From Rhodocyclaceae bacterium (GTDB lineage Bacteria > Pseudomonadota > Gammaproteobacteria > Burkholderiales > Rhodocyclaceae): 64,000 nucleotides of DNA. The position numbers and the translations under genes are program-made. The notes under the pieces are model-generated. The model worked only from the letters and a program-made list of their open reading frames with translations, had not been told where the DNA came from and made no database searches. The stretch covers positions 1,054,001-1,118,000 of the forward strand of contig JADKDD010000001.1 of the NCBI GenBank assembly GCA_016718525.1, read 5' to 3'. This document shows positions 46,396-54,109 of the stretch, piece after piece (within the stretch, counting starts at the first letter, position 1; every line of letters begins with the position of its first letter).

Positions 46396-47666
46396 GCACT
46401 GACCTCTTCGAAATAATTCTTCCAGTAGAGCAATAGGCCCAATGAAACGAACTTGATCAGGGCCGGTAAGACCGCGTAAACCAGTGCCAAAGCAACCAGC
46501 CCATCGGCCGACGCCGTGTCGCCAGCACCAACTCGGTAGCCGGCAAAACCAACCAGCGGCAAGGCGATCCCGGCAGCGAGCGCGAGGTTAAATTTGCTAA
46601 CGAAATTCCACACGCCGAAATAAGCCGCCGTGCCCCCCATGTCACCTCCGGCCCGCCGTCCTGCCGCCAAGCGATCTGCCAGCAAGGCTGGCGGGATTGC
46701 CAACTCGGCGCCAAGCGCTGCGCCGCTCAAACCGCAGATCACCGCAAATGCAACCCCATCGCCCCTCCCCAGCATAAACGCCCAAACAAAGCTGGCAATT
46801 GCCAGGACGCTGCTCACCGCCCACGCAAAAACCTTGCCCCGGCGACGCGCCAGCGCGATCCACGCCGGCATCGCAATACCGCCACAGACAAAATAGATCG
46901 CTAAAAATAATCCTTGCCATTCAGGTAGTTGCAGCACATCATTAATGTAAAATAGTACCAGTGTTGCAGGTATTGCGGACGCCACGCCAGCAAATGCGAG
47001 CACCAGCAATAGTCGCCTGAAGGCTTGATCGGCCAACGCCGCGCGCAGCGGTGCATGCTTGACAGCACCACCCGAGAATACATTTCCTATCGGCGCGCCA
47101 AGCAGGGTAATCAAGGCGGCGACGATCACAATAGGAACGAACACCCAGCTCAGGAATTGCAATGCAGTGGCAGCATCGGGTGCCAGCAGCGAAGGCAAGG
47201 CGGCAGCAACCACCACGCCGCACAGCGACAGACTTTCACGTGTAGCAGTGACGCGGATCCGCTGTGATGGCGTCTCGCCTAGCTCGGCTCCCCAAGCGTG
47301 GTAGTTGATCATGGCAAGGCTATAGCCAATAAAGGTCACCATCAAGGTCAACACCATCCAAACCGCACCCCCGGTTTGCGGAGGATTGAGCACTGCGATC
47401 AAACCCAGCGTCATCAGCGGCAATGCCAACGCGATCAAACGTCGGCGGTTGCCGACTTTGTCGCTGAAACGGCCCAGCCACGGGTCGATCACGGCATCGG
47501 CAAAACGGATCAGTAACAACAATGCCCCAACCAACCCCAGTGACAAGCCGACACTATCGGCGTACAGCTGCGGTACATGGACATACAGCGGCAACGCGAT
47601 AAACGCCAGCGGGAAGCCCAGAACGCCATAAGCTCCTATTTGGCGCAGACTGATTTCGGCTTTCAC
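46392..47666 (-). CDS. MFS transporter (MelB/GPH-like)
   Basis: A 424-residue, twelve-helix transporter. The first helices (IGAYGVLGFPLAFIALPLYV) and the cytoplasmic loop RFADAVIDPWLGRFSDKVGNRRR fit the glycoside-pentoside-hexuronide branch. The substrate is unknown; in this lipid-type cluster it may not be a sugar. It overlaps both neighbours by four bases. A dispersed-repeat copy lies within it at 46510-46533. Confidence 0.88.
   Translation of the reverse strand: MKAEISLRQIGAYGVLGFPLAFIALPLYVHVPQLYADSVGLSLGLVGALLLLIRFADAVIDPWLGRFSDKVGNRRRLIALALPLMTLGLIAVLNPPQTGGAVWMVLTLMVTFIGYSLAMINYHAWGAELGETPSQRIRVTATRESLSLCGVVVAAALPSLLAPDAATALQFLSWVFVPIVIVAALITLLGAPIGNVFSGGAVKHAPLRAALADQAFRRLLLVLAFAGVASAIPATLVLFYINDVLQLPEWQGLFLAIYFVCGGIAMPAWIALARRRGKVFAWAVSSVLAIASFVWAFMLGRGDGVAFAVICGLSGAALGAELAIPPALLADRLAAGRRAGGDMGGTAAYFGVWNFVSKFNLALAAGIALPLVGFAGYRVGAGDTASADGLVALALVYAVLPALIKFVSLGLLLYWKNYFEEVSA
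46510..46533 (+). repeat. Dispersed repeat copy F, inside the MFS gene
   Basis: It reads GACGCCGTGTCGC, then CAGCACCAACT. In the gene it encodes RVGAGDTAS in a loop between helices. It matches the sucB copy at nearly every position of the first 24 bases. Confidence 0.45.
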
Positions 47667-48217
47667 TTTGCTGGCAAACCTAACAAGCGCTTGCGTAGTT
47701 CCGGTTCACTGGTCCGTTCATCCAGCCAGATAGCAAAAAAGGTGCGGGCAAAATCGATGTCATCAATCCGGCCGCTGAGGCGGCTCTGGTGATAAAACTC
47801 GGCACCCTGATTCGGCTTGAGCACACCGACGATCACATCCCCGGTCTTGACGTTAGGGAACACGCGCTCCAAGGCCACCTTCCATTTGCCCAGTCGCTGT
47901 TCGTCAATCGCGCCAAAACGTTTCATCTGGTCAATGCTCGCATCGACCAAGCGCTGCGAAGTAATGTCCCGCGCATACTGCAACTCAAGCGCGAAATGCC
48001 CATCGGGTGGGCCGGGACGAGCCCCTAGCGATGCGGCACTCGGTACCCATAGTCTGGCTTCGTACAGTTGAAAGCCAAACCAGCGCATCTCACCTTTGCC
48101 TTGCAACGCCCAATCCGGGGTTTGCTGGGTGATCGGCTCGGGCAAGGCGGCGGCACTCGAACCCAGCACCAGCGCGCTGGCCAAAACGATCAGTAGTTTT
48201 CGTGACCACCTTTTCAT
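47663..48217 (-). CDS. Chalcone isomerase-like protein, exported
   Basis: A 184-residue protein with a signal peptide (LLIVLASALVLGSSAAA) and a chalcone-isomerase-like fold: GKGEMRWFGFQLYEARLWV, then LQYARDITSQRLVDASIDQMKR. Bacterial members are not known to act on flavonoids. Relatives bind fatty acids, which fits its place next to a Cfa-like methyltransferase. It is coupled by ATGA overlaps to both neighbours. Confidence 0.88.
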   Translation of the reverse strand: MKRWSRKLLIVLASALVLGSSAAALPEPITQQTPDWALQGKGEMRWFGFQLYEARLWVPSAASLGARPGPPDGHFALELQYARDITSQRLVDASIDQMKRFGAIDEQRLGKWKVALERVFPNVKTGDVIVGVLKPNQGAEFYHQSRLSGRIDDIDFARTFFAIWLDERTSEPELRKRLLGLPAK

Positions 48218-49455
48218 CGGGGGCGATGCTCCAAAAGGAAGTGGCAGACATCAGTGGCGCCGGAGCGGAACCCGGCTTCACAATAGGCGAGATAGAAGCG
48301 CCACAGGCGCTGGAAACGTTGATCGAAACCCTGCGCCGAAATCGCCGGCCACGCGGCCTCGAAATGCTTGTGCCAGTGCGACAGGGTTGTCGCGTAGTCA
48401 CGCCCGAAGCTGGATTTGTCGCTCACCATCAAGTCGGCACGTGCCACATGACGCTCAAAAACTTCTGGCGATGGCAGCATGCCGCCGGGGAAAATATACC
48501 GCTGGATAAAGTCGGTACCACGCCGGTAGGCACTAAAGCGATCATTGGCAATGGTGATGGTTTGAATCGCCGCGCGTCCGTCGGGCTTCAGGCAACTGCG
48601 GATCTGGTCGAAATAACTGGGCCAATAGCGCTCACCAACCGCCTCAAACATTTCAATCGAGACAACATGATCAAATTGGCCACGAATATCCCGATAGTCG
48701 GTCAAGGAGAATTCAGCGTTGCCGGCAAACCCCTCGCGCTGGGCGCGGGCGCGCGACCATTCGAGTTGAGAAGGCGAAAGTGTGACGCCATGCACCTTGC
48801 AGCCGAATTCCTTGACTGCCACTTCGGCGAAACCGCCCCAACCGCAGCCAATTTCGAGAATCGTTTGACCGGGTTCGGGACGCAGCATCTTCAGCAGACT
48901 GAGGTACTTGAAGCGTTGCGCCTGCTCCAAACTCATGTTCTCGCCAGTGCTGAACTTCGCTGATGAATAGGTCATCGACGGATCAAGCCAAAGCTTGTAA
49001 AAGTCATTGCCCAAATCGTAGTGCGCCAAAATATTTCGCTTCGAGCCCGCGCGGGTGTTCATTCGAGTCAGGTGTCGCAAGCGATGGACCAACACCGGCA
49101 GCCAACTGCCATGGACCGCACGCGCTAGCTGGGTGCGATTCTCCGCCATCAAGGTCAGCAGTTCCGCGAGTTGATCGCTTTGCCAATCGCCGTCCATCCA
49201 GCTTTCGGCAAAGCCGATATCGCCTTCGGCGAGGACGCGGCGGAAAACGCGTTCATCGTTGACTTCGAGTACCGCCCGCTCCATCCCCTGCCCCAACGTC
49301 ATGGTCTGACCATCCGGAAGCTGCAAACGCAGGCTGCCGCCTTCAATGTGTTGCAGTAACTTGATCGCGGTTTGCGTCGCGCGTGCCAGCGGCATAGAGG
49401 CGCTGAGTTTGCGCGTGGATGGAGTGGAAACGAGATGGGAAACGTGAGTATTCAT
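48214..49455 (-). CDS. Cfa-like SAM-dependent fatty-acid methyltransferase
   Basis: A 413-residue member of the cyclopropane-fatty-acid synthase family. The start at 49455 (MNTHVSHLVS) overlaps the DUF1365 stop. The SAM-binding EIGCGWGG and the catalytic glutamate in SIEMFEAVG are present. Compared with E. coli Cfa as I recall it, the bicarbonate-pocket histidine (LHTIG) is replaced by Gln in IQTITI and the nearby tyrosine (WYERF) by His in WHKHF. That argues for a methyltransferase acting on phospholipid acyl chains rather than a classic cyclopropane synthase. It belongs to the cluster type linked to furan fatty acids and singlet-oxygen responses in alphaproteobacteria. Confidence 0.9.
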   Translation of the reverse strand: MNTHVSHLVSTPSTRKLSASMPLARATQTAIKLLQHIEGGSLRLQLPDGQTMTLGQGMERAVLEVNDERVFRRVLAEGDIGFAESWMDGDWQSDQLAELLTLMAENRTQLARAVHGSWLPVLVHRLRHLTRMNTRAGSKRNILAHYDLGNDFYKLWLDPSMTYSSAKFSTGENMSLEQAQRFKYLSLLKMLRPEPGQTILEIGCGWGGFAEVAVKEFGCKVHGVTLSPSQLEWSRARAQREGFAGNAEFSLTDYRDIRGQFDHVVSIEMFEAVGERYWPSYFDQIRSCLKPDGRAAIQTITIANDRFSAYRRGTDFIQRYIFPGGMLPSPEVFERHVARADLMVSDKSSFGRDYATTLSHWHKHFEAAWPAISAQGFDQRFQRLWRFYLAYCEAGFRSGATDVCHFLLEHRPR

Positions 49456-50192
49456 CGAGTGGTCTCTTGCGCAGGTGGAGTGGGACGGGAGTGAAAAACG
49501 GCGCGCTTCAGCCACAGCTGAAGCGCATGCCAGTGGATGCGAAAAACAACGCCAAGGGTGAGCAAGGGTTGGCGCAGCAATGCACCGCGCGCCGTCGAAG
49601 CTGTTAGCGCTTCGGGAGTACCTTGCAAGACGGTAGCAAGAACACGCTCACCTTCGATAAAGTAATCAATCTCGACCCGGCGCCGCTGCTCCGAAATATC
49701 GAAGCGGAAACGGTAGTCGCCGACGATTGGAAAGAACGGAGATACGTGAAACACCTTTCGCGCCGGCAAGTGATCGATAGCTTGGATCGGACGCTGATCA
49801 TCATGCACGACCAGATAATTGTGGCGGTCTCCAAAGGTATTGCGAACATCGCACAGCACGGCGCGCAATGCGCCTTCTCTGTCGTGACAAAACCAAAAAC
49901 TGACCGGATTGAAGACGAAGCCCAGCACACGAGGAAAAGTCTGCAATACGATCTCGCCGTTGGCGTTGGTGATGCCTTCTTCCAGTAATAATTGGCGTAT
50001 CCACGGCAGCAAGGCTGCGCCGTCACGCGCGCCATGATCGCGCTGGTGAAACGACAGTGGGCGTGCCTGTTCCAGGCCAAACCATCGATTCTTGATTGAG
50101 GTCAGCAATGACAATGGCAAAGCTACAAAAAAAAGCGGATAGGTGAACTGATGTGCAGTGGGACTATGCTTCCCGGCAAAACGGGCATGCAT
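49452..50192 (-). CDS. DUF1365 domain protein
   Basis: A 246-residue protein. I start at ATG 50192 (MHARFAGKHSPTAHQFTYP), with an AGGGGA site; the frame extends further but into the upstream gene. The body has the DUF1365 signatures: FPRVLGFVFNPVSFWFCHD, RNTFGDRHNYLV and KVFHVSPFFPI. The function is uncharacterised. The family almost always sits between a Cfa-like enzyme and an FAD oxidoreductase of the same kind as here. It overlaps cfa by four bases. Confidence 0.92.
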   Translation of the reverse strand: MHARFAGKHSPTAHQFTYPLFFVALPLSLLTSIKNRWFGLEQARPLSFHQRDHGARDGAALLPWIRQLLLEEGITNANGEIVLQTFPRVLGFVFNPVSFWFCHDREGALRAVLCDVRNTFGDRHNYLVVHDDQRPIQAIDHLPARKVFHVSPFFPIVGDYRFRFDISEQRRRVEIDYFIEGERVLATVLQGTPEALTASTARGALLRQPLLTLGVVFRIHWHALQLWLKRAVFHSRPTPPAQETTR

Positions 50193-50218
50193 CACCGTCC
50201 CCTGACACAGTAATGGCT

Positions 50219-51499
50219 TCACGCTGCTGCAACCAGTCCGGAGCTGCCTTGTTGCCAAGGCGCGACGCAGCCCAGCTGATTGGCAACGGCCAGCGCCGAC
50301 ACCAGGCCATCCTCATGGAAGCCGTAGCCGGTCCATGCCCCGCAAAACCACATCCGGTCGACACCTTGAATCAGCGGCAGCTTCTGTTGCGCGACGACCG
50401 CCGCGTGATCAAACAGCGGATGCGCATATTCATAGTCACCAAGGATCGTGGCGGGATCCGGTTGAAACTGCGGATTCAAGGAAAGGATCACTGGCGTCTC
50501 GACGCGCAGCGGTTGCAACTTGTTGATCAGGTATGAAACGCTGACCGACTGGGCGCCGGAAGCGTTTTTACCTGCCATGTAGTTCCATGCCGACCAAACC
50601 CTCGGGTCCCGAGGCAACAATCGAACATCGGTGTGCAGCATGGCGCGGTTCGGCTGATAACGCACAGCGCCGAGCAGTTCGCGTTCGGTTGGACTACCAC
50701 CGACACCCAGCATGGCCAACGCTTGATCACTGTGACAGGCAAAAACAACTTCATCAAAATTTTCGTGGGCGCCACTTGACAGAATCACGCCAACGCCGGG
50801 TTCCTCGCGTTTTACAGCCTGTACCGGTTGGGCCAAGCGCACATCGCTCAACTGCGCAGCAATGCGCTTAACGTACTCACGCCCGCCGTCGGTAACCGTA
50901 TGCCATTGCGGGCGGTCGAAGATCTGCAGGAGGCCGTGGTTACGGCAGAAACGGATGAAGGTGGTCAGCGGGTAGTCGAGCATCGCCTGGGTCGGGCAAG
51001 ACCAGATTGCGGCGCCCATCGGCAACAGGTACCAATTGCGAAACTCTGCACTGTAGTGGTTCTGATCCAAATAACGACCAAGAGAAATCTCCGGCAGGTT
51101 CGGCTGCGCCGTATCCCGATTGAATCGCAATGTATCTTTGAGCATGCGCCAAAAGCCGATGCGGGAAATATTGCGTTTTTGTGCAAACAGGGTCGACAAG
51201 TTTGACCCGGCCCACTCCACGGCTGGATTCTCGAGGCTAACGGCAAAAGACATATCGCTGGCGACGGTCTTTACCTGGAGCGAGCTGAACATCGCCGTCA
51301 AATTCGGGTATGTGCGATGATTAAAAACCAGAAACCCGGTGTCGACAGGGCAATGGACGCCATTCACTTCCACATCTACGGTATGTGTATGACCACCCAA
51401 ATAGTCGCCCGCTTCAAACAGCGTGACCTGATGTTTGTTTGAGAGCAACCATGCGGCTGCAAGGCCGGAGATGCCGGCACCGATTACCGCAATTCTCAT
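50219..51499 (-). CDS. NAD(P)/FAD-dependent oxidoreductase (amine oxidase-like fold)
   Basis: A 426-residue flavoprotein with the N-terminal dinucleotide motif GAGISGL and LFEAGDYLGGHTHTVD, typical of the amine oxidase/desaturase group. The C-terminal FAD contact (MWFCGAWTGYGFHEDGLVSA) is also present. In the related alphaproteobacterial cluster, flavoproteins of this type are implicated in acyl-chain desaturation; that is an inference here. The start overlaps a 38-codon candidate ORF by four bases, and the DUF1365 gene follows after 26 bases. Confidence 0.92.
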   Translation of the reverse strand: MRIAVIGAGISGLAAAWLLSNKHQVTLFEAGDYLGGHTHTVDVEVNGVHCPVDTGFLVFNHRTYPNLTAMFSSLQVKTVASDMSFAVSLENPAVEWAGSNLSTLFAQKRNISRIGFWRMLKDTLRFNRDTAQPNLPEISLGRYLDQNHYSAEFRNWYLLPMGAAIWSCPTQAMLDYPLTTFIRFCRNHGLLQIFDRPQWHTVTDGGREYVKRIAAQLSDVRLAQPVQAVKREEPGVGVILSSGAHENFDEVVFACHSDQALAMLGVGGSPTERELLGAVRYQPNRAMLHTDVRLLPRDPRVWSAWNYMAGKNASGAQSVSVSYLINKLQPLRVETPVILSLNPQFQPDPATILGDYEYAHPLFDHAAVVAQQKLPLIQGVDRMWFCGAWTGYGFHEDGLVSALAVANQLGCVAPWQQGSSGLVAAA

Positions 51500-51612
51500 G
51501 ATGACTTATGCGGATTCGCTCTGTCCGACGCCAAAAGCTCAAGCCTCACGCCGCGATAGGCGCGCTGGAGCAACAGTAAGCTCAAACTTGACCACACCAG
51601 AATATCAATCAT
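51496..51612 (-). CDS. Candidate 38-residue small membrane protein
   Basis: In the 105-bp gap between folE2 and the FAD oxidoreductase, an open frame begins MIDILVWSSLSLLLLQ and continues as a basic Arg/Leu-rich tail. Its ATG overlaps the last eight bases of folE2 (AATGATTGA). Its TGA overlaps the ATG of the next gene (ATGA). A GAGGG lies about six bases upstream. A hydrophobic N-terminus followed by a basic tail suggests a single-pass inner-membrane peptide. Fully coupled boundaries support translation, but no homologue is known to me. It may serve only to carry ribosomes to the next gene. Confidence 0.5.
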   Translation of the reverse strand: MIDILVWSSLSLLLLQRAYRGVRLELLASDRANPHKSS

Positions 51613-52405
51613 TGCAGCCCTCAATCACGGCATAGGCGGAGTGGTTATGAATGGATTCAAAGTTTTCTGCCGCCACCGACCAGGCGCCAATTCGTGTATC
51701 GGCCTGAAGGCGCAAAGCAACATCACGCACCAGATCTTCAACAAATTTCGGATTGTCGTAGGCGCGCTCGGTAACCCATTTCTCGTCCGGACGCTTCAGT
51801 AAGCCAAATATTGCGCACGAAGCTTCTTCTTCAGCGATGCGGACCAACTCCTCCAGGCTCAAGTCGGCGCGCAAGTTCGCCCGCAGGGTCAAATGCGAGC
51901 GCTGGTTATGCGCGCCGTAGTCCGAGATTTTCTTTGAACAGGGACACAGACTGGTGACAGGTACGGTAACTTGCACTGCCATTTGCACTGGCCCGCCGGC
52001 GACGCAGGAGACATCGATACCCGCGTCCAAGTCGAGCAAGCTCGACACACCAGACACCGGCGCTTGTTTGCGGATGAAATAGGGGAAGCGTATTTCGATC
52101 CGGCCCGAATCCGCCTGCAAATGTCGCAGCATGTCAGCAAACATTTGCCGCAAATCGCGAAGCGACAGGGCCTCACGCGGACGCTCCAGCAGTTCGACAA
52201 ACCGTGACATGTGGGTGCCCTTCACCTCCGGCGGAAGACCGACAGTCATTGCCAGGGTCGCAATCGTCGGGTGCGGGATACCCGCGCCATCCAATAGAGA
52301 AAATGGATAGCGCAAACCCTTGACGCCGACCTGCTGGATCGAGAGCTGGCGGTGGTCAGGGCTCGCTTGGATATCAGGCAAAAAAATTCGGTCAGGGGCG
52401 TTCAC
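51605..52405 (-). CDS. folE2: GTP cyclohydrolase FolE2 (type IB)
   Basis: A 266-residue metal-flexible GTP cyclohydrolase I. The signature TSLCPCSKKISDYGAHNQRS includes the metal-binding cysteine. It makes dihydroneopterin triphosphate, the first pterin intermediate of folate synthesis. FolE2 replaces zinc-dependent FolE under metal limitation in many species; in the alphaproteobacterial singlet-oxygen regulon it accompanies photolyase, whose antenna is a pterin. Its place behind gpx and ahead of the lipid genes fits an oxidative or light-stress regulon. No photolyase is in this window. Confidence 0.95.
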   Translation of the reverse strand: MNAPDRIFLPDIQASPDHRQLSIQQVGVKGLRYPFSLLDGAGIPHPTIATLAMTVGLPPEVKGTHMSRFVELLERPREALSLRDLRQMFADMLRHLQADSGRIEIRFPYFIRKQAPVSGVSSLLDLDAGIDVSCVAGGPVQMAVQVTVPVTSLCPCSKKISDYGAHNQRSHLTLRANLRADLSLEELVRIAEEEASCAIFGLLKRPDEKWVTERAYDNPKFVEDLVRDVALRLQADTRIGAWSVAAENFESIHNHSAYAVIEGCND

Positions 52406-52455
52406 GGTTTTTCCTCGAAGGATTAAGAATCAGGTTTGAGACGTTTCGAAGCGAC

Positions 52456-52995
52456 TTATTTATCGGTCAGCCAGCGCTCGATCTGGCTGATCATGATTGG
52501 GCCGTCAGGGACGGTCTTGCTGTCGTAGCTCATGACCTTTGCGCCAGTTCGATCAATCAGATATTTGTGGAAATTCCATTTCGGCGATTCCCCGGTTTGC
52601 CTGATTAGGTCTTTGTAGAAGGCGCTTGTCTTTGGCGCTGCGATATCAGTTTTTCCCATCATCGGAAACTTGATGCCATAGGTCAGGCGACAAAATTCTG
52701 CAATTTCCTTTTCGCTGCCCGGCTCTTGATCACCGAAATCGTTGGACGGGAAGCCTACTACCACCAGCCCGCGGTCCTTATATTTGTCATAGACAGCTTC
52801 AAGTGCTTCGTACTGTTTGGTAAAGCCACAGAAACTCGCGGTATTGACGACCAGAATCACCTTTCCCTGATATTGGCAAAGCGATTGTTGCGTTCCATCC
52901 TGCAGTCGCGGCACCTTATGATCGAGTAGTTTCGGACATTCAGCATAGGCTGGCAGGCCTACGAGCGCACCGAGGATCGCTACCACCTTCAACAT
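52456..52995 (-). CDS. Exported glutathione peroxidase-like protein
   Basis: A 179-residue thiol peroxidase of the GPx family, from ATG 52995, which has an AAGGG site five bases upstream; starts at 53010 and 53016 are possible but lack this. A signal peptide (VVAILGALVGLPAYA) precedes the mature protein. The catalytic cysteine is in NTASFCGFTKQYEAL, with FPSNDFGDQEPG and the tryptophan in KWNFHKYL also conserved. Cysteine instead of selenocysteine usually means thioredoxin as reductant. It is the first gene downstream of the operator-flanked promoter. Confidence 0.9.
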   Translation of the reverse strand: MLKVVAILGALVGLPAYAECPKLLDHKVPRLQDGTQQSLCQYQGKVILVVNTASFCGFTKQYEALEAVYDKYKDRGLVVVGFPSNDFGDQEPGSEKEIAEFCRLTYGIKFPMMGKTDIAAPKTSAFYKDLIRQTGESPKWNFHKYLIDRTGAKVMSYDSKTVPDGPIMISQIERWLTDK

Positions 52996-53017
52996 TACCC
53001 TTGCTGACATACGCATT

Positions 53018-53029
53018 TTGTCCTAGACA
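53018..53029. promoter_or_regulatory. Operator 1, TTGTCCTAGACA
   Basis: A palindrome with half-sites TGTC and GACA around CTA. It lies about 12-23 bases downstream of the inferred gpx transcription start and 23-34 bases upstream of the chosen ATG. Confidence 0.65.
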
Positions 53030-53047
53030 TTTTGAATAATGCTGCGT

Positions 53048-53076
53048 AAGATAGCTGCCAATATTGCCGTTGTCAA
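53048..53076 (-). promoter_or_regulatory. Sigma70-like promoter for the gpx-folE2-lipid operon
   Basis: On the minus strand, a perfect TTGACA (53076-53071), 17 bases, then TATCTT (53053-53048). The two copies of the TGTCCTAGACA palindrome lie one on each side of it. A MerR protein normally acts at a spacer, but CarH-type members act as repressors over their operators, which suits this layout. Confidence 0.65.
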
Positions 53077-53079
53077 TCT

Positions 53080-53094
53080 TTTGTCCTAGACAAA
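53080..53094. promoter_or_regulatory. Operator 2, TTTGTCCTAGACAAA
   Basis: A 15-bp palindrome with six-base arms (TTTGTC/GACAAA), ending nine bases before the regulator's ATG and lying just upstream of the gpx -35 box. It would allow autoregulation. The half-site TTGTCAA lies beside it. Confidence 0.7.
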
Positions 53095-53103
53095 TTGTAA
53101 AAA

Positions 53104-54069
53104 ATGAATACACAAAAAAGGTCTGGTGTCAGTATCTCGGCCGTCGAGCGCGACACCGGCTTGGGCAAGGACACCTTGCGGGTGTGGGAGCGCCGCTACG
53201 GTTTCCCGACACCTCACCGGGATGCAATCGATGAACGCCTGTACCCACCGGAACAGGTTGAGCATTTGCGTCTAATCAAACGCTTGATGGATCAGGGTAA
53301 GCGGCCAGGTGCCCTTTTGCGCTTACCCGTAGCAGAATTGCACGCCCAGTTAGCCCAATTACGTGCTGAAAAGAACCAAACAGAAACCGAAGATTGGGTT
53401 CTGCCGTTGTTGAAACGGCACGACGTCGACCAACTTCGTCATGAACTGGCACAACGATTGGCGCGGGATGGCTTGGATCGCTTTGTCACCGAAACGGTAC
53501 CTGCCCTCAACCGCCTGATCGGCGACGCATGGATGAACGGGGATATCGGAATTTTCGAGGAACACCTCTATACCGAAGTGGTACAGAACCAGCTGCGCTC
53601 ATTGATTCATGGCCTTGCCAATCGCGGCAAACGTCCGCACGTATTGTTGACCACTGTGAAGGATGAAGAACACCTGTTGGGTCTGTTGATGGCGGAGGCG
53701 TTACTCGCAGCCAACGGTGCCTGGTGTTTGTCACTTGGGGCGCAAACACCCTTGGTGGATATCGCGGGCGCTGCCCGCGGCACCACCATTGACATCGTCG
53801 CGCTTTCATTCTCCGGGGCGTATACCTGGCGCAAAGCCCGTGCCGCGCTGATTGAGTTACGTCAGCTTTTGCCTGAGCACACCGAACTTTGGGCCGGAGG
53901 TGAAGCGTTAGTCGGTCGCGGCAAAACCATCCCTGGCGTCCGCACCCTGGAGAGGCACGAAGATATAGGCCCCGCATTGGCTCAATGGCGCGCAACACAT
54001 GAAACACATTTCGTCAAAATGGATGCGACTAAGCAGCTTGGCGAGACCTTGCGCAGAGGGAAAAAGTGA
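53104..54069 (+). CDS. MerR-family regulator with cobalamin-binding photoreceptor domain (CarH/LitR-like)
   Basis: A 321-residue regulator. Residues about 8-75 are the MerR winged helix (ISAVERDTGLGKDTLRVWER, with RRYGFPTP). Residues about 95-175 fit the helical B12-binding bundle and about 176-300 the Rossmann B12 domain. The photoreceptor signatures are intact: W143, E153 and H154 form Wx9EH, and E188-x-H190-x2-G193 gives the lower-axial histidine. In CarH the adenosylcobalamin tetramer represses in the dark and falls apart in light. It diverges from the gpx-lipid operon across two palindromes. A ribosome-binding site is weak; AAAAA precedes the ATG. Confidence 0.9.
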   Translation: MNTQKRSGVSISAVERDTGLGKDTLRVWERRYGFPTPHRDAIDERLYPPEQVEHLRLIKRLMDQGKRPGALLRLPVAELHAQLAQLRAEKNQTETEDWVLPLLKRHDVDQLRHELAQRLARDGLDRFVTETVPALNRLIGDAWMNGDIGIFEEHLYTEVVQNQLRSLIHGLANRGKRPHVLLTTVKDEEHLLGLLMAEALLAANGAWCLSLGAQTPLVDIAGAARGTTIDIVALSFSGAYTWRKARAALIELRQLLPEHTELWAGGEALVGRGKTIPGVRTLERHEDIGPALAQWRATHETHFVKMDATKQLGETLRRGKK

Positions 54070-54109
54070 ATTGTTCAGCAAATATTTCGCCACGGCAAAG
54101 TCACGCATG

